Assembly (NCBI GenBank): GCA_945919075.1
Contig: CAMEIX010000002.1
Span: 1-64,000, forward strand
Direction: 5' to 3'
Source of the DNA: an uncultured Lachnospiraceae bacterium
GTDB lineage: Bacteria; Bacillota; Clostridia; Lachnospirales; Lachnospiraceae
DNA: 64,000 nt
A program made the translations under genes and the position numbers. A model generated the notes under the pieces. That model was not told where the DNA came from, ran no database searches, and saw only the letters and a list, made by a program, of their open reading frames with translations. Every line of letters begins with the position of its first letter. Within the stretch, counting starts at the first letter, position 1. Below are positions 1 through 6,976 of the stretch, piece after piece.

Positions 1-844
1 AATGAGAATTATCCCTTCTGAAAATGACGGATTCGTGTTTATCTCGTTTGATTTTCCCAGCCTTAATCAGAGCCTCTTTTTCTGCTCTGATACGCTCCAA
101 CAGAACACTTGCTGGTTCATCATTAGGGTCTTGCAGTACAAGTTTTCCCTGCACAGCTTCCTGTAAAATTGATTTTTTAAGTTGTTCCGGAAACATGTCG
201 TTCAAATGCTTTATTTCAACATATGCATTAGCATATTTTTCGATATAGGGCAACAATTTCTTTATTTTGGTTACTATTCGAATTTGCTCAGAATATGGCG
301 GTACTGGAATAAGTGCTTGATATAACTTTGCATCATTAATTGCAGGATATGCTACACCTTTAGCATTATCAGTATCATTAGCATATGCATCAAATTCTGG
401 CGACATAAGGTAATAAAAAAGGAACTCGTTAAAATAGTCTGAATGACAAACCAACGCTGCAAATCCTGTGCTTGCAATTGGCTGATGACTAAATTCCTTA
501 TTTATAATGCACATATTATGTAAATATGGTCGCACTGTTGAGTAAAGTATATCGCCTTGCGCCACAACCTTTCGTGCTCTTGAAGGTGCCTTTTCAGCGG
601 AAATAATATTTTCTTCTTCACTAAGCTGCTGTTTCTTATTATCTATAGAACCAATATCTATATAGCAAAAATCTGCACTTGGTGTCATTTGACTGCGATT
701 AAAAACAATACCACTCAGCCTTGCCCATTCCCAACTCTCAGGAATCTCAAAAGGAACCTCATCGGCTATACAAATTGGCTCATTTTCGCCAACCTTCTCA
801 TAAGGCAAATTATGAATTCTATTTTCTCTCAATTTCCACTCAAT
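1..844 (-). pseudogene. 5'-truncated type I restriction specificity subunit (HsdS'), partial
   Basis: Translation of the minus strand from 844 to the left edge gives an open frame typical of HsdS, the DNA-recognition subunit of type I restriction-modification enzymes. It contains the entry to a target recognition domain (PFEIPESWEWARL) and the PPYSEQIRIV segment. The central conserved linker follows (KKSILQEAVQGKLV, then DPNDEPASVLLERIRAEKEA), and it runs off the edge at FRRDNSH. At the 5' side the frame is closed by a TAA at 845-847, and no ATG lies near the point where an HsdS should begin. The usual N-terminal conserved block is absent, so this copy cannot be translated as a normal HsdS. 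It is either a decayed gene or a promoterless silent hsdS cassette of a recombining type I system; no hsdM, hsdR or second hsdS is visible to decide. Confidence 0.8.
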
Positions 845-927
845 TTACATTCAATGTAGGTTGGGTGGATTTTTTATATTCTATACCTACAAAAAACGCC
901 CGCAGGGCAGAAAGGAAGGTACAGAGT

Positions 928-1854
928 ATGTACGAAGAAAATAATTCACAGGACAAGCCGGTTGTAATCGGCATTGACCACGGGTTTTCGCTTATGAAAA
1001 CCAAACATCACATTTTTAGTAACGGTGTAGTGAGGTGTAATGGCAGACCACCGGTGGCAGAGAACAGCTTTTATTATGATGGCAGTTACTACAGCATTGG
1101 TGGAGAGCGTAAGACAGTTCATGAAGATAAGACAGCGGATGAGGATTTCTTTCTTTTGACGCTAGTAGCTGTTGCAAAGGAAATTAAAACAAGAGAATTG
1201 CCACGCACCTTGCGTGTGGTGTTGGGTGTGGGAGTTCCATTTAAGAGATTCGGGAAGGAGCAGGCGAAGATGATAGCGTATTTGAAGCGAAGCGGTACAC
1301 ATTTTATTGAGTTTGAAGAGGAGGATTATGTCATAACCATTGAAAATGTATATTGTTTTCCACAGTGTTTTGCGGCGGTGGCAGACCGTATCGGCAACAT
1401 GCATGGGCGATATGTTGTGGTGGATATCGGCTCATGGACAAAGGATATCATCTGCATTGACGAGAGAAAGGTGCAACCAGATAAATGTGTCACCGTACCC
1501 AATTCCATAATTACGTTGTTTCAGGACATTAACGCGGCTGTTGTAGAGGCTACGGGCGGAAGAATCCCGGAAATTGTGGTGCAGAATTTCATACTTGGTA
1601 AGGATGTGGTAATTCCGGAGAATGTAAAAGAGATTATCATATCAAAACTGAAAGCATTTGCAACGGATATAGAAGGTATGCTTGATGAAAGTGGATTTGA
1701 CCTTGCTTATTCCAACATTCTTTATGTAGGTGGTGGAGCAACCATTATGAGAAGGTTTGGAAATGTAAGAGAAAATGCAGCTTATCTGGAGGATATCAGA
1801 CTGAATGCCAAAGGCTATGAGCTTCTGGCAACCCATCAGATGAATAAAAGGTAG
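928..1854 (+). CDS. ParM/StbA-family actin-like segregation ATPase
   Basis: About 308 residues of the actin-like ATPase superfamily. ParM proteins polymerise with ATP and push plasmid or excised-element copies apart through a ParR-bound centromere. The phosphate-1 motif is near the N-terminus (VIGIDHGFSLMKT), phosphate-2 is in the middle (YVVVDIGSWTKDI) and the adenosine motif is near the C-terminus (ILYVGGGATIM). The ATG at 928 is preferred because AAGGAAGG lies just upstream; the frame is open further upstream, but that part has no family similarity. The next gene, 9 bp downstream, looks like its adaptor. Such pairs are common beside mobC and relaxase genes in Tn1549-like elements of gut Clostridia. 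Its role would be stability of the excised circular form (inference). Confidence 0.85.
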   Translation: MYEENNSQDKPVVIGIDHGFSLMKTKHHIFSNGVVRCNGRPPVAENSFYYDGSYYSIGGERKTVHEDKTADEDFFLLTLVAVAKEIKTRELPRTLRVVLGVGVPFKRFGKEQAKMIAYLKRSGTHFIEFEEEDYVITIENVYCFPQCFAAVADRIGNMHGRYVVVDIGSWTKDIICIDERKVQPDKCVTVPNSIITLFQDINAAVVEATGGRIPEIVVQNFILGKDVVIPENVKEIIISKLKAFATDIEGMLDESGFDLAYSNILYVGGGATIMRRFGNVRENAAYLEDIRLNAKGYELLATHQMNKR

Positions 1855-1863
1855 GTCGGTATA

Positions 1864-2286
1864 ATGCAGAAAACAAAAGACGGATGTCGCTGGACCATCA
1901 GACTGAGCAATAAGGATTATGCACAGAAGGAAGTAATCCGGATGTTTGAATATTTACTGACAACCGGTGAGTATGCAACGGAATCTGATATTTTCCGAGA
2001 AGGCATTAAAAGCTTATATCGGGAAAAGACAGAGTCGAACAGAATTATGGACTGGGACAATCGAATACAGGAATGTGCCCGCATTACAGCAGACAATATG
2101 TTAGAGCGGATGCAGACCATGTTGGATGCAACTTTGCGTAAAGGTGGTCTTGCAGCGGTGTCGGGAACTGTTGCAGATGAAGACGAACCGATAGAAGCAA
2201 ATGTTGGGATGGCGCCGCCTGAAGCAGTTGAAGAACTATCGGATGAGGTGGATGATTTTCTAAGTGATTTCTTTGGTTATATATAA
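1864..2286 (+). CDS. ParR-like partner of the ParM homologue
   Basis: A 140-residue protein encoded directly after the ParM-like gene and probably cotranscribed. The N-terminal part (WTIRLSNKDY, then a helix reaching ESDIFREGIKSLYREK) resembles a short ribbon-helix-helix DNA-binding domain. The C-terminal part is acidic and ends in a hydrophobic tail (DDFLSDFFGYI), where ParR-type adaptors usually contact the filament. Family assignment rests on position and general layout rather than a diagnostic motif. It could also be a generic CopG-like regulator of the operon. Hairpins just downstream (2329-2369) could be its binding site. Confidence 0.55.
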   Translation: MQKTKDGCRWTIRLSNKDYAQKEVIRMFEYLLTTGEYATESDIFREGIKSLYREKTESNRIMDWDNRIQECARITADNMLERMQTMLDATLRKGGLAAVSGTVADEDEPIEANVGMAPPEAVEELSDEVDDFLSDFFGYI

Positions 2287-2328
2287 AATTTCTTAAGTAT
2301 CATCAAGGCTGACAAAGTGACGTCAGGT

Positions 2329-2369
2329 AATCGCTTCTTGCGATTGGCTGTACGTCTGCTTGTCAGACG
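2329..2369. repeat. Two short hairpins downstream of the ParR-like gene
   Basis: AATCGC at 2329-2334 pairs with GCGATT at 2340-2345. CGTCTG at 2353-2358 pairs with CAGACG at 2364-2369. The palindrome TGACGTCA lies just upstream, around 2318-2325. No gene is present here. The cluster may be a partition site for the ParM/ParR pair, a regulatory RNA structure, or part of the transfer origin. The sequence does not distinguish these. Confidence 0.45.
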
Positions 2370-2412
2370 GTGGTGCATAAGTGAGTAGTAAATTTCATAT
2401 GGAAGCTGGGGC

Positions 2413-2468
2413 TTGGGGATGTCAAATCCCCAACAAGTTCTGCCCCGTGTCTACACGGGGCGGAACTT
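2413..2468. other. oriT: Candidate origin of transfer (oriT) with two adjacent inverted repeats
   Basis: Two strong inverted repeats lie back to back in the noncoding stretch before mobC. TTGGGGA (2413-2419) pairs with TCCCCAA (2427-2433). A 16-base arm, AAGTTCTGCCCCGTGT (2435-2450), pairs with 2453-2468 across a 2-base loop with one G-T mismatch. Relaxases of mobilizable and conjugative elements nick beside such repeats, and oriT usually sits just upstream of mobC and the relaxase gene, as here. There is no T-tract after the second repeat, which argues against a simple terminator. The nick site itself cannot be placed. Confidence 0.65.
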
Positions 2469-2492
2469 GCTCTACTATTCGCGACTTAAATG

Positions 2493-2571
2493 GAGCGTAT
2501 TCGCAAGCGTTAGCGCGCGTATTCGTGAACGACCTTAGGGGAGTGAGCGTATAACCGGAGGGAGGAGCGTA
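2493..2571. repeat. Three direct GAGCGTA repeats next to oriT
   Basis: The heptamer GAGCGTA occurs at 2493-2499, 2545-2551 and 2565-2571. The first is followed by TTCGCAAG, and a related GTATTCGTGAA lies between copies one and two. Iterated short motifs beside an oriT are typical of relaxosome accessory-protein (MobC) binding sites, which is the inferred role here. The rest of the 2287-2639 gap contains only these repeats, the hairpins listed separately and a good ribosome binding site (AGAGGAGG) before mobC. Confidence 0.4.
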
Positions 2572-2639
2572 AGCGACGGCGAAAGACAAGTGCCGTATCC
2601 GGCACAAGATAGATAAAGCAGATTTAGAGGAGGATTTAT

Positions 2640-2999
2640 ATGGCGAGAAACGGAGTTCAATTTAATATGTGGCTTTCACAAGAAGAGAAAGCTAAAATTC
2701 AAGAAAAAGCAAATAAGGCAGGCATCAGTATGTCGGAGTATATCAGGAGGTGTGCTCTTAGCAGGAAGATACCGCAGTATGGAGATGTGGCAGTATTAAG
2801 GGAGATTTCGGCTGAGCTTGGTAAGATTGGTTCCAATCTAAATCAGATAGCACATCATCTGAATGCTGGCGGTAGTGTTTATTCGGTATATTATGATTTG
2901 CAGGAAGTGATAAAGGATTGGAATGATATGCGTTTTCGGATGCTGAAACAGGTAGAAGATGTCTGCTGTGGTAAGTATCATCACAGGAGGAGTGCATAA
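2640..2999 (+). CDS. mobC: MobC-family relaxosome accessory protein
   Basis: 119 residues that bind near oriT and help the relaxase open and nick the DNA. The N-terminal half has a ribbon-helix-helix-like start (FNMWLSQEEKAKIQEKA) followed by KAGISMSEYIRRCAL. The second half holds the bacterial mobilization protein MobC signature, ELGKIGSNLNQIAHHLN. AGAGGAGG precedes the ATG. The stop overlaps the relaxase start by one base (TAATG), indicating translational coupling and a single mobilization operon. Confidence 0.88.
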   Translation: MARNGVQFNMWLSQEEKAKIQEKANKAGISMSEYIRRCALSRKIPQYGDVAVLREISAELGKIGSNLNQIAHHLNAGGSVYSVYYDLQEVIKDWNDMRFRMLKQVEDVCCGKYHHRRSA

Positions 3000-4768
3000 T
3001 GGCGATTATCAAGCATATACCGGTAAAGAACAGATATTATTCTGCGGCGGTGGAGTATCTCACCTGCAAATTTGATGAGCATACGATGAAGCCTTTGGTG
3101 GATGCCAAGGGACGAATGATAATGCGTGATAATTTCTTAATCGAGGGTATCAATTGCGAGGTTGATACCTTCGGTGCAGAATGTATTGAGGTCAATCGGT
3201 ATTATGGCAAAAATAATGCCACAAAGGATGTGAAAGCACATCATTATATCATTAGTTTTGCACCGGAAGACAACATTACTGTGCAAGAGGCAATGGATTT
3301 TGGAAAACAATATGTGGAGAAGTTTCTGCTGGGTCATCAGGCAATTCTGGCGGTGCATCCCGACGGTCATAACGGCACCGGGAATATTCATGTTCACATT
3401 GTAATTAATTCCGTCAGAAAGTATGAGGGCAAAAAAGAACGTTGGCAGGATAAGCCATGCGAATACAGGCAGGGATGCAAACATAAAAGCACCGGCAAGT
3501 TTATGCACGCAGCAAAGCGTTGGGTAATGCGGGAGTGTATGCTAAAAGGTTACAATCAGGTAGATTTGCTGGCTCGCTCTGATGGTAACAATTATTGGGT
3601 AGAGAAGCGTGGAAAGGAAGCAGAACCTGATTTTAAGACAGATAAAGATATGATTCGGGAAAGGTTGGATGCGTTGATACAACATGCAGAATCTTTGGAC
3701 CATATGATATACTATCTGGAGCATGTGGAAGATTGGCAGATTCGTGAGACCAATAAAACCATATCCTTTCGGATGCCACATATGAAGAAGTCCATTCGTG
3801 GTAAGTCCTTGGGTGAAAATTATGATAAGTTTGCTTTGGAAAAGCGGATTGCAGAAGCTATTACTTTTAAGGAAAAAGAACTTATGGCGGAGCAGGAAGC
3901 AATGCGTAAGGAAACGCTTGAGGTTGCAAAGGAGCAATCACTTGTGGAGATGCCGGAGGAAGAGTTTGTTGCAGATGTGCTTGAGGAAACTGTTACGATG
4001 GAAGAGCCTGCAGAGGAGATGGTTGAAACGATTTTGGAAGGCGAGTATTCCGTAACAGAAAAAAGCAAGTCGATTCAAAGGGATGCAATGTCACAGGAAC
4101 TTAACTATATGGAATTGTTGGCAGAATTACAATCACAATTCGTTTGCTTGCAATACGAATTTCAATACAATCTGGATAAAATTTCGGATCTTGATTACGA
4201 GCATCGTTACAAAAATCCGGATTATGCTACTTATCAAGCCAATATGGCACGCATTTTGGATAAGTCGTCTTATATAAATCAATGGACGGCGGAATTATCC
4301 AAGTGCAGTTTGTTTCAAAAAGATTTGAAGAAGATGTATAAGGAGCAGATTGAAACAGCTTCTGCCGAAGTGAAACGCATCGAAGAAGAGAATAAGCGGA
4401 TACTTAGTAAAGCTGGATGTTATTCGGAAAGTGAGCTTTTGGTAAAACAACAAAGCTACAATGTGAACTGGAGTCTGTGCAACACTCTTGCGGAACGAAA
4501 TCGGAGTATTAAGGCCGAATGCGAAGGAATTATTCAAAAGTATGCAGAGTTGGTTAGAGGTGCAGAAGGTATCTTAAACAATGACGGATTTGGCAATAAT
4601 AATCAGGTAGAGCATATAGCAGAGCAAAAGGCAAAAGTTGTTCTGCAAGAGATGCATGGAAAAGATTTTTCTGAATATGGATTCCGGGATGCATGTATTA
4701 AGGCGGGGACACAGTTACAGAGTGCGGACAAAGACAGAAGTTATGAAAGAGGCGTTCGGATTCGATAA
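2999..4768 (+). CDS. Relaxase / mobilization endonuclease
   Basis: A 589-residue protein with an N-terminal relaxase domain (roughly residues 1-200). Relaxases cut one strand at oriT, stay bound through a tyrosine and lead the strand into the recipient. Candidate active-site elements are the early YYSAAVEYL segment, AHHYIISFAPED, and the metal-binding histidine cluster HPDGHNGTGNIHVHIVINS near residue 130. These fit the Relaxase/MobA-MobL superfamily seen in Tn1549-like elements. The C-terminal half is charged and mostly helical, with stretches rich in Glu such as EMPEEEFVADVLEE, and probably mediates relaxosome or coupling-protein contacts. It is coupled to mobC and ends just before a terminator at 4777. 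Confidence 0.88.
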   Translation: MAIIKHIPVKNRYYSAAVEYLTCKFDEHTMKPLVDAKGRMIMRDNFLIEGINCEVDTFGAECIEVNRYYGKNNATKDVKAHHYIISFAPEDNITVQEAMDFGKQYVEKFLLGHQAILAVHPDGHNGTGNIHVHIVINSVRKYEGKKERWQDKPCEYRQGCKHKSTGKFMHAAKRWVMRECMLKGYNQVDLLARSDGNNYWVEKRGKEAEPDFKTDKDMIRERLDALIQHAESLDHMIYYLEHVEDWQIRETNKTISFRMPHMKKSIRGKSLGENYDKFALEKRIAEAITFKEKELMAEQEAMRKETLEVAKEQSLVEMPEEEFVADVLEETVTMEEPAEEMVETILEGEYSVTEKSKSIQRDAMSQELNYMELLAELQSQFVCLQYEFQYNLDKISDLDYEHRYKNPDYATYQANMARILDKSSYINQWTAELSKCSLFQKDLKKMYKEQIETASAEVKRIEEENKRILSKAGCYSESELLVKQQSYNVNWSLCNTLAERNRSIKAECEGIIQKYAELVRGAEGILNNDGFGNNNQVEHIAEQKAKVVLQEMHGKDFSEYGFRDACIKAGTQLQSADKDRSYERGVRIR

Positions 4769-4776
4769 GAGTGAGC

Positions 4777-4816
4777 GAGGTTTGCCCCATATCGTGGTGC
4801 AAGCCTCCATTTTTTT
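4777..4816 (+). terminator. Rho-independent terminator after the relaxase
   Basis: GAGGTTTGC (4777-4785) pairs with GCAAGCCTC (4799-4807), one G-U pair, and is followed by a run of seven T. It closes the mobilization operon. The remainder of the gap to 5058 holds the palindromic repeats and promoter of the next gene. Confidence 0.75.
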
Positions 4817-4946
4817 AGAGGAGATTATAATTTGCAACAGAAAATGACGGTATGATGTAAGAGTTGATGCTAAAGAGTGCTATTCGGTGTCAATTAAACA
4901 GGTGAAGGTATTTTTTGGAATATGGTAGTTGGGTAAAAAATGTTAA

Positions 4947-5043
4947 TTCGGCTAAAATATAATAAGAATATAAAATAGCCGAAAACAACTTGATTTTTTG
5001 TTTTGTTTCGGCTAATATATAAATAGAATATAAATTAGCCGAA
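4947..5043. repeat. Two 37-bp palindromic repeats upstream of the DUF4143 ATPase
   Basis: Two near-identical 37-bp units lie at 4947-4983 and 5007-5043, 60 bp apart start to start. Each begins TTCGGCTA and ends TAGCCGAA, with an AT-rich centre containing AGAATATAAA. The second unit has 10-base arms (TTCGGCTAAT / ATTAGCCGAA). The second left arm overlaps the likely -10 element of the downstream gene and its right arm ends 14 bp before the ATG. This geometry suggests an operator bound by a dimeric protein, possibly the ATPase itself. A structured leader RNA is the alternative. Confidence 0.75.
4990..5018 (+). promoter_or_regulatory. Candidate promoter of the DUF4143 ATPase gene
   Basis: TTGATT (4990-4995) and TAATAT (5013-5018) are separated by 17 bp. 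The -10 lies inside the left arm of the second palindrome, so occupancy of that palindrome would block RNA polymerase. Confidence 0.5.
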
Positions 5044-5057
5044 AGAGGGTTGAGGAT

Positions 5058-6281
5058 ATGAATTATATAAAAAGAAATTTGGAGAATGTAGTAAGTCAGG
5101 TGACGAAGGAATACCCGGTAGTCTTAGTTACGGGACCGAGACAGGTGGGTAAGACGACAATGCTTCAGAAATTAATGGAAGGAACGGAAAGAGGGTATGT
5201 AACGCTAGATGATTTGAATGAAAGAAATATTGCAAAAACGGATCCGGAATTGTTTCTTCAGTTGCATAAGCCACCTGTATTGATTGATGAAGTCCAGTAT
5301 GCACCGGAATTATTTACTTATATAAAGATGCATGTAGATAAGAATCACGATCCGGGAGCATTTTGGCTTACTGGCTCTCAAGTATTTAAATTGATGAGAG
5401 GTGTGCAAGAGTCCTTAGCAGGAAGGGTGGCTGTTCTATCACTTACATCTTTATCACAGGCGGAAATATCCGGTGGAGAGATGGAACCATTTTCAATTGA
5501 AATTGAGGCTTTAAACGAAAGAAAGAAGGGAAGAGAAGAGGCTGATACAAGAGGGATTTTTGAACGAATATATAAAGGATCTATGCCGGCAATTGTAAGT
5601 GGTGCTAACAGTAATAGTCAGATTTTCTATAGTAGTTATTTGTCCACTTATATTGAGAGAGATGTAAAAGAATTGTCAGATGCTATAGATTCGCTTAAGT
5701 TTCTTAGATTTATTACCGCAGTGGCTGCAAGATGTGGTCAGATGGTGAATGTGGCAGAAATCGCTAGAGATGCAGATATTAATCAGACTCAAGCAAAGAA
5801 TTGGTTGGCTATTTTAGAAACATTGGGTATAATTTTTTATCTCCACCCGTATTCTAATAATTTATTAAAACGTCTTGTAAAAACACCAAAGTTATATTTC
5901 TACGATACAGGATTAGTGTGTTATTTAACGAAGTGGAGTAGTGCAGAAACGTTAGAGAGTGGAGCTATGAATGGTGCAATTCTAGAAAATTATGTAGTAG
6001 CTGAGATTATGAAAACCTACTTGAATTGCGGAAAAGAACCATACTTGTATTATTATCGAGATAAGGATGCCAAAGAGATTGATATAGTTCTTGAGCATGA
6101 TGGCGTTTTAAATCCAATTGAGATTAAGAAAACTTCAAATCCGGGTATTGAGCTGGTAAAGGTGTTTGATTTGTTAGATAAGTCATCTACACCTCGTGCA
6201 AAAGGAGCTGTTATTTGTATGAAACCAGGACTCAGTGCAATTGACAGAGAGAATTATATTGTACCGATTTGGATGATTTAA
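5058..6281 (+). CDS. AAA_14/DUF4143 ATP-binding protein
   Basis: A 407-residue member of the stand-alone AAA_14 plus DUF4143 family, whose cellular role is poorly understood. The N-terminal AAA domain has a Walker A loop GPRQVGKTT (residues 26-34), Walker B VLIDE (74-78) and a sensor-like WLTGSQ. The C-terminal DUF4143 part includes the family motif LYFYDTGLVCYL and ends in a PD-(D/E)xK-like pattern (KEIDIVLE, then PIEIKKT). Such a pattern is nuclease-like in fold, but activity is not established. The start is well supported by AAGAGGGTTGAGG upstream. It lies alone in the element's cargo region behind two palindromes and is probably autoregulated. A defence or toxin-like role is possible but inferred only from the neighbourhood. 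Confidence 0.85.
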   Translation: MNYIKRNLENVVSQVTKEYPVVLVTGPRQVGKTTMLQKLMEGTERGYVTLDDLNERNIAKTDPELFLQLHKPPVLIDEVQYAPELFTYIKMHVDKNHDPGAFWLTGSQVFKLMRGVQESLAGRVAVLSLTSLSQAEISGGEMEPFSIEIEALNERKKGREEADTRGIFERIYKGSMPAIVSGANSNSQIFYSSYLSTYIERDVKELSDAIDSLKFLRFITAVAARCGQMVNVAEIARDADINQTQAKNWLAILETLGIIFYLHPYSNNLLKRLVKTPKLYFYDTGLVCYLTKWSSAETLESGAMNGAILENYVVAEIMKTYLNCGKEPYLYYYRDKDAKEIDIVLEHDGVLNPIEIKKTSNPGIELVKVFDLLDKSSTPRAKGAVICMKPGLSAIDRENYIVPIWMI

Positions 6282-6348
6282 ACATAAAAAGTAAAGTGCA
6301 TGTTATGTGTTGAAAGTTTGAATATGATATAGAAAATGGAGAAGAAAT

Positions 6349-6957
6349 ATGGAGAGAACATTAACTGAGAAGAGATTAACAGAATTATTAAAATATTCAG
6401 AAGCAGATATATGTGATTTTAAGGAAAAAATATATAATATTGAAGAAGAAGGGAGTAAAGTGAGTTTTCTTAAAGATATTTTGGCAATGGCAAATACAAT
6501 TAGGTATGAGCCAGCATATATAATAATAGGTATTCGTCAAAAAGATGGTCACAACGAATTTTTTGATGTAAATCCGAATATTGATGAGAATAATTTTATT
6601 TCTATTATCAAAGGTAATATAGGCCCGGAATATCCGGAATTCACTTATTATTCTACGGAATATAAAAAACATCGTATAGGAGTTTTTGAAATTGGGATTT
6701 CTAAAACAGGACCTTATTTTTCAAAGAAAAGTTATGGACAAAAAGTGATAGCAGGACAAGTATATTATCGTTATGGCTCTATTAATTCAGAAGCCGATGA
6801 AGCAAAAGTAAAAGAAATTGAAACTTGGATGAAAATGGGAAGAACTGATAATTTTAAATTGGTATCACAACAATTGGAGTTAGAAAGTGGAATATTGGTG
6901 TATAAAAATATCCTTGAGGAAATCAAAACGATATCCTCAAGGGTATTTTTATGGTAA
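6349..6957 (+). CDS. AlbA_2 (Schlafen-like) domain protein
   Basis: 202 residues, with an AlbA_2 / divergent AAA_4 domain covering roughly residues 12-150. The family pattern is visible in ICDFKEKIYN, the FLKDILAMANTI helix and the strand PAYIIIGIRQKDG. AlbA_2 proteins are related to the Schlafen core and many bacterial members are linked to phage defence or regulation, but no reaction can be assigned here. A GGAGAAG ribosome binding site precedes the ATG. The last 17 codons are built from a terminator hairpin (6904-6950), so the C-terminus may not be ancestral, and many homologues carry an extra C-terminal domain. The gene is markedly AT-rich compared with the rest of the element, suggesting a separate acquisition. 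Confidence 0.75.
   Translation: MERTLTEKRLTELLKYSEADICDFKEKIYNIEEEGSKVSFLKDILAMANTIRYEPAYIIIGIRQKDGHNEFFDVNPNIDENNFISIIKGNIGPEYPEFTYYSTEYKKHRIGVFEIGISKTGPYFSKKSYGQKVIAGQVYYRYGSINSEADEAKVKEIETWMKMGRTDNFKLVSQQLELESGILVYKNILEEIKTISSRVFLW
6904..6950. terminator. Bidirectional terminator hairpin inside the 3' codons of the AlbA_2 gene
   Basis: CCTTGAGGA (6912-6920) pairs with TCCTCAAGG (6934-6942), flanked by AAAAATAT on the left and GTATTTTT on the right. The A/T flanks make it a terminator for both the rightward AlbA_2 gene and the leftward STAND gene that ends at 6977. It lies wholly upstream of the AlbA_2 stop codon. Confidence 0.7.
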
Positions 6958-6976
6958 GCGCTCAATAAAACAGTGC

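Noticed and set aside
721..927. Upstream extension of the ParM-like frame
   Set aside because: The added residues overlap the hsdS relic on the other strand and show no family similarity, whereas ATG 928 has a good ribosome binding site.
2435..2468. Strong hairpin as a terminator of the ParM/ParR-like operon
   Set aside because: It is not followed by T residues and sits beside mobC with other repeats, fitting oriT better.
4741..4847. Short frame overlapping the relaxase end and running past it (MKEAFGFDKSERG start)
   Set aside because: It spans the mobilization terminator, has no ribosome binding site of its own and no recognisable family; it is most likely a frame shadow.
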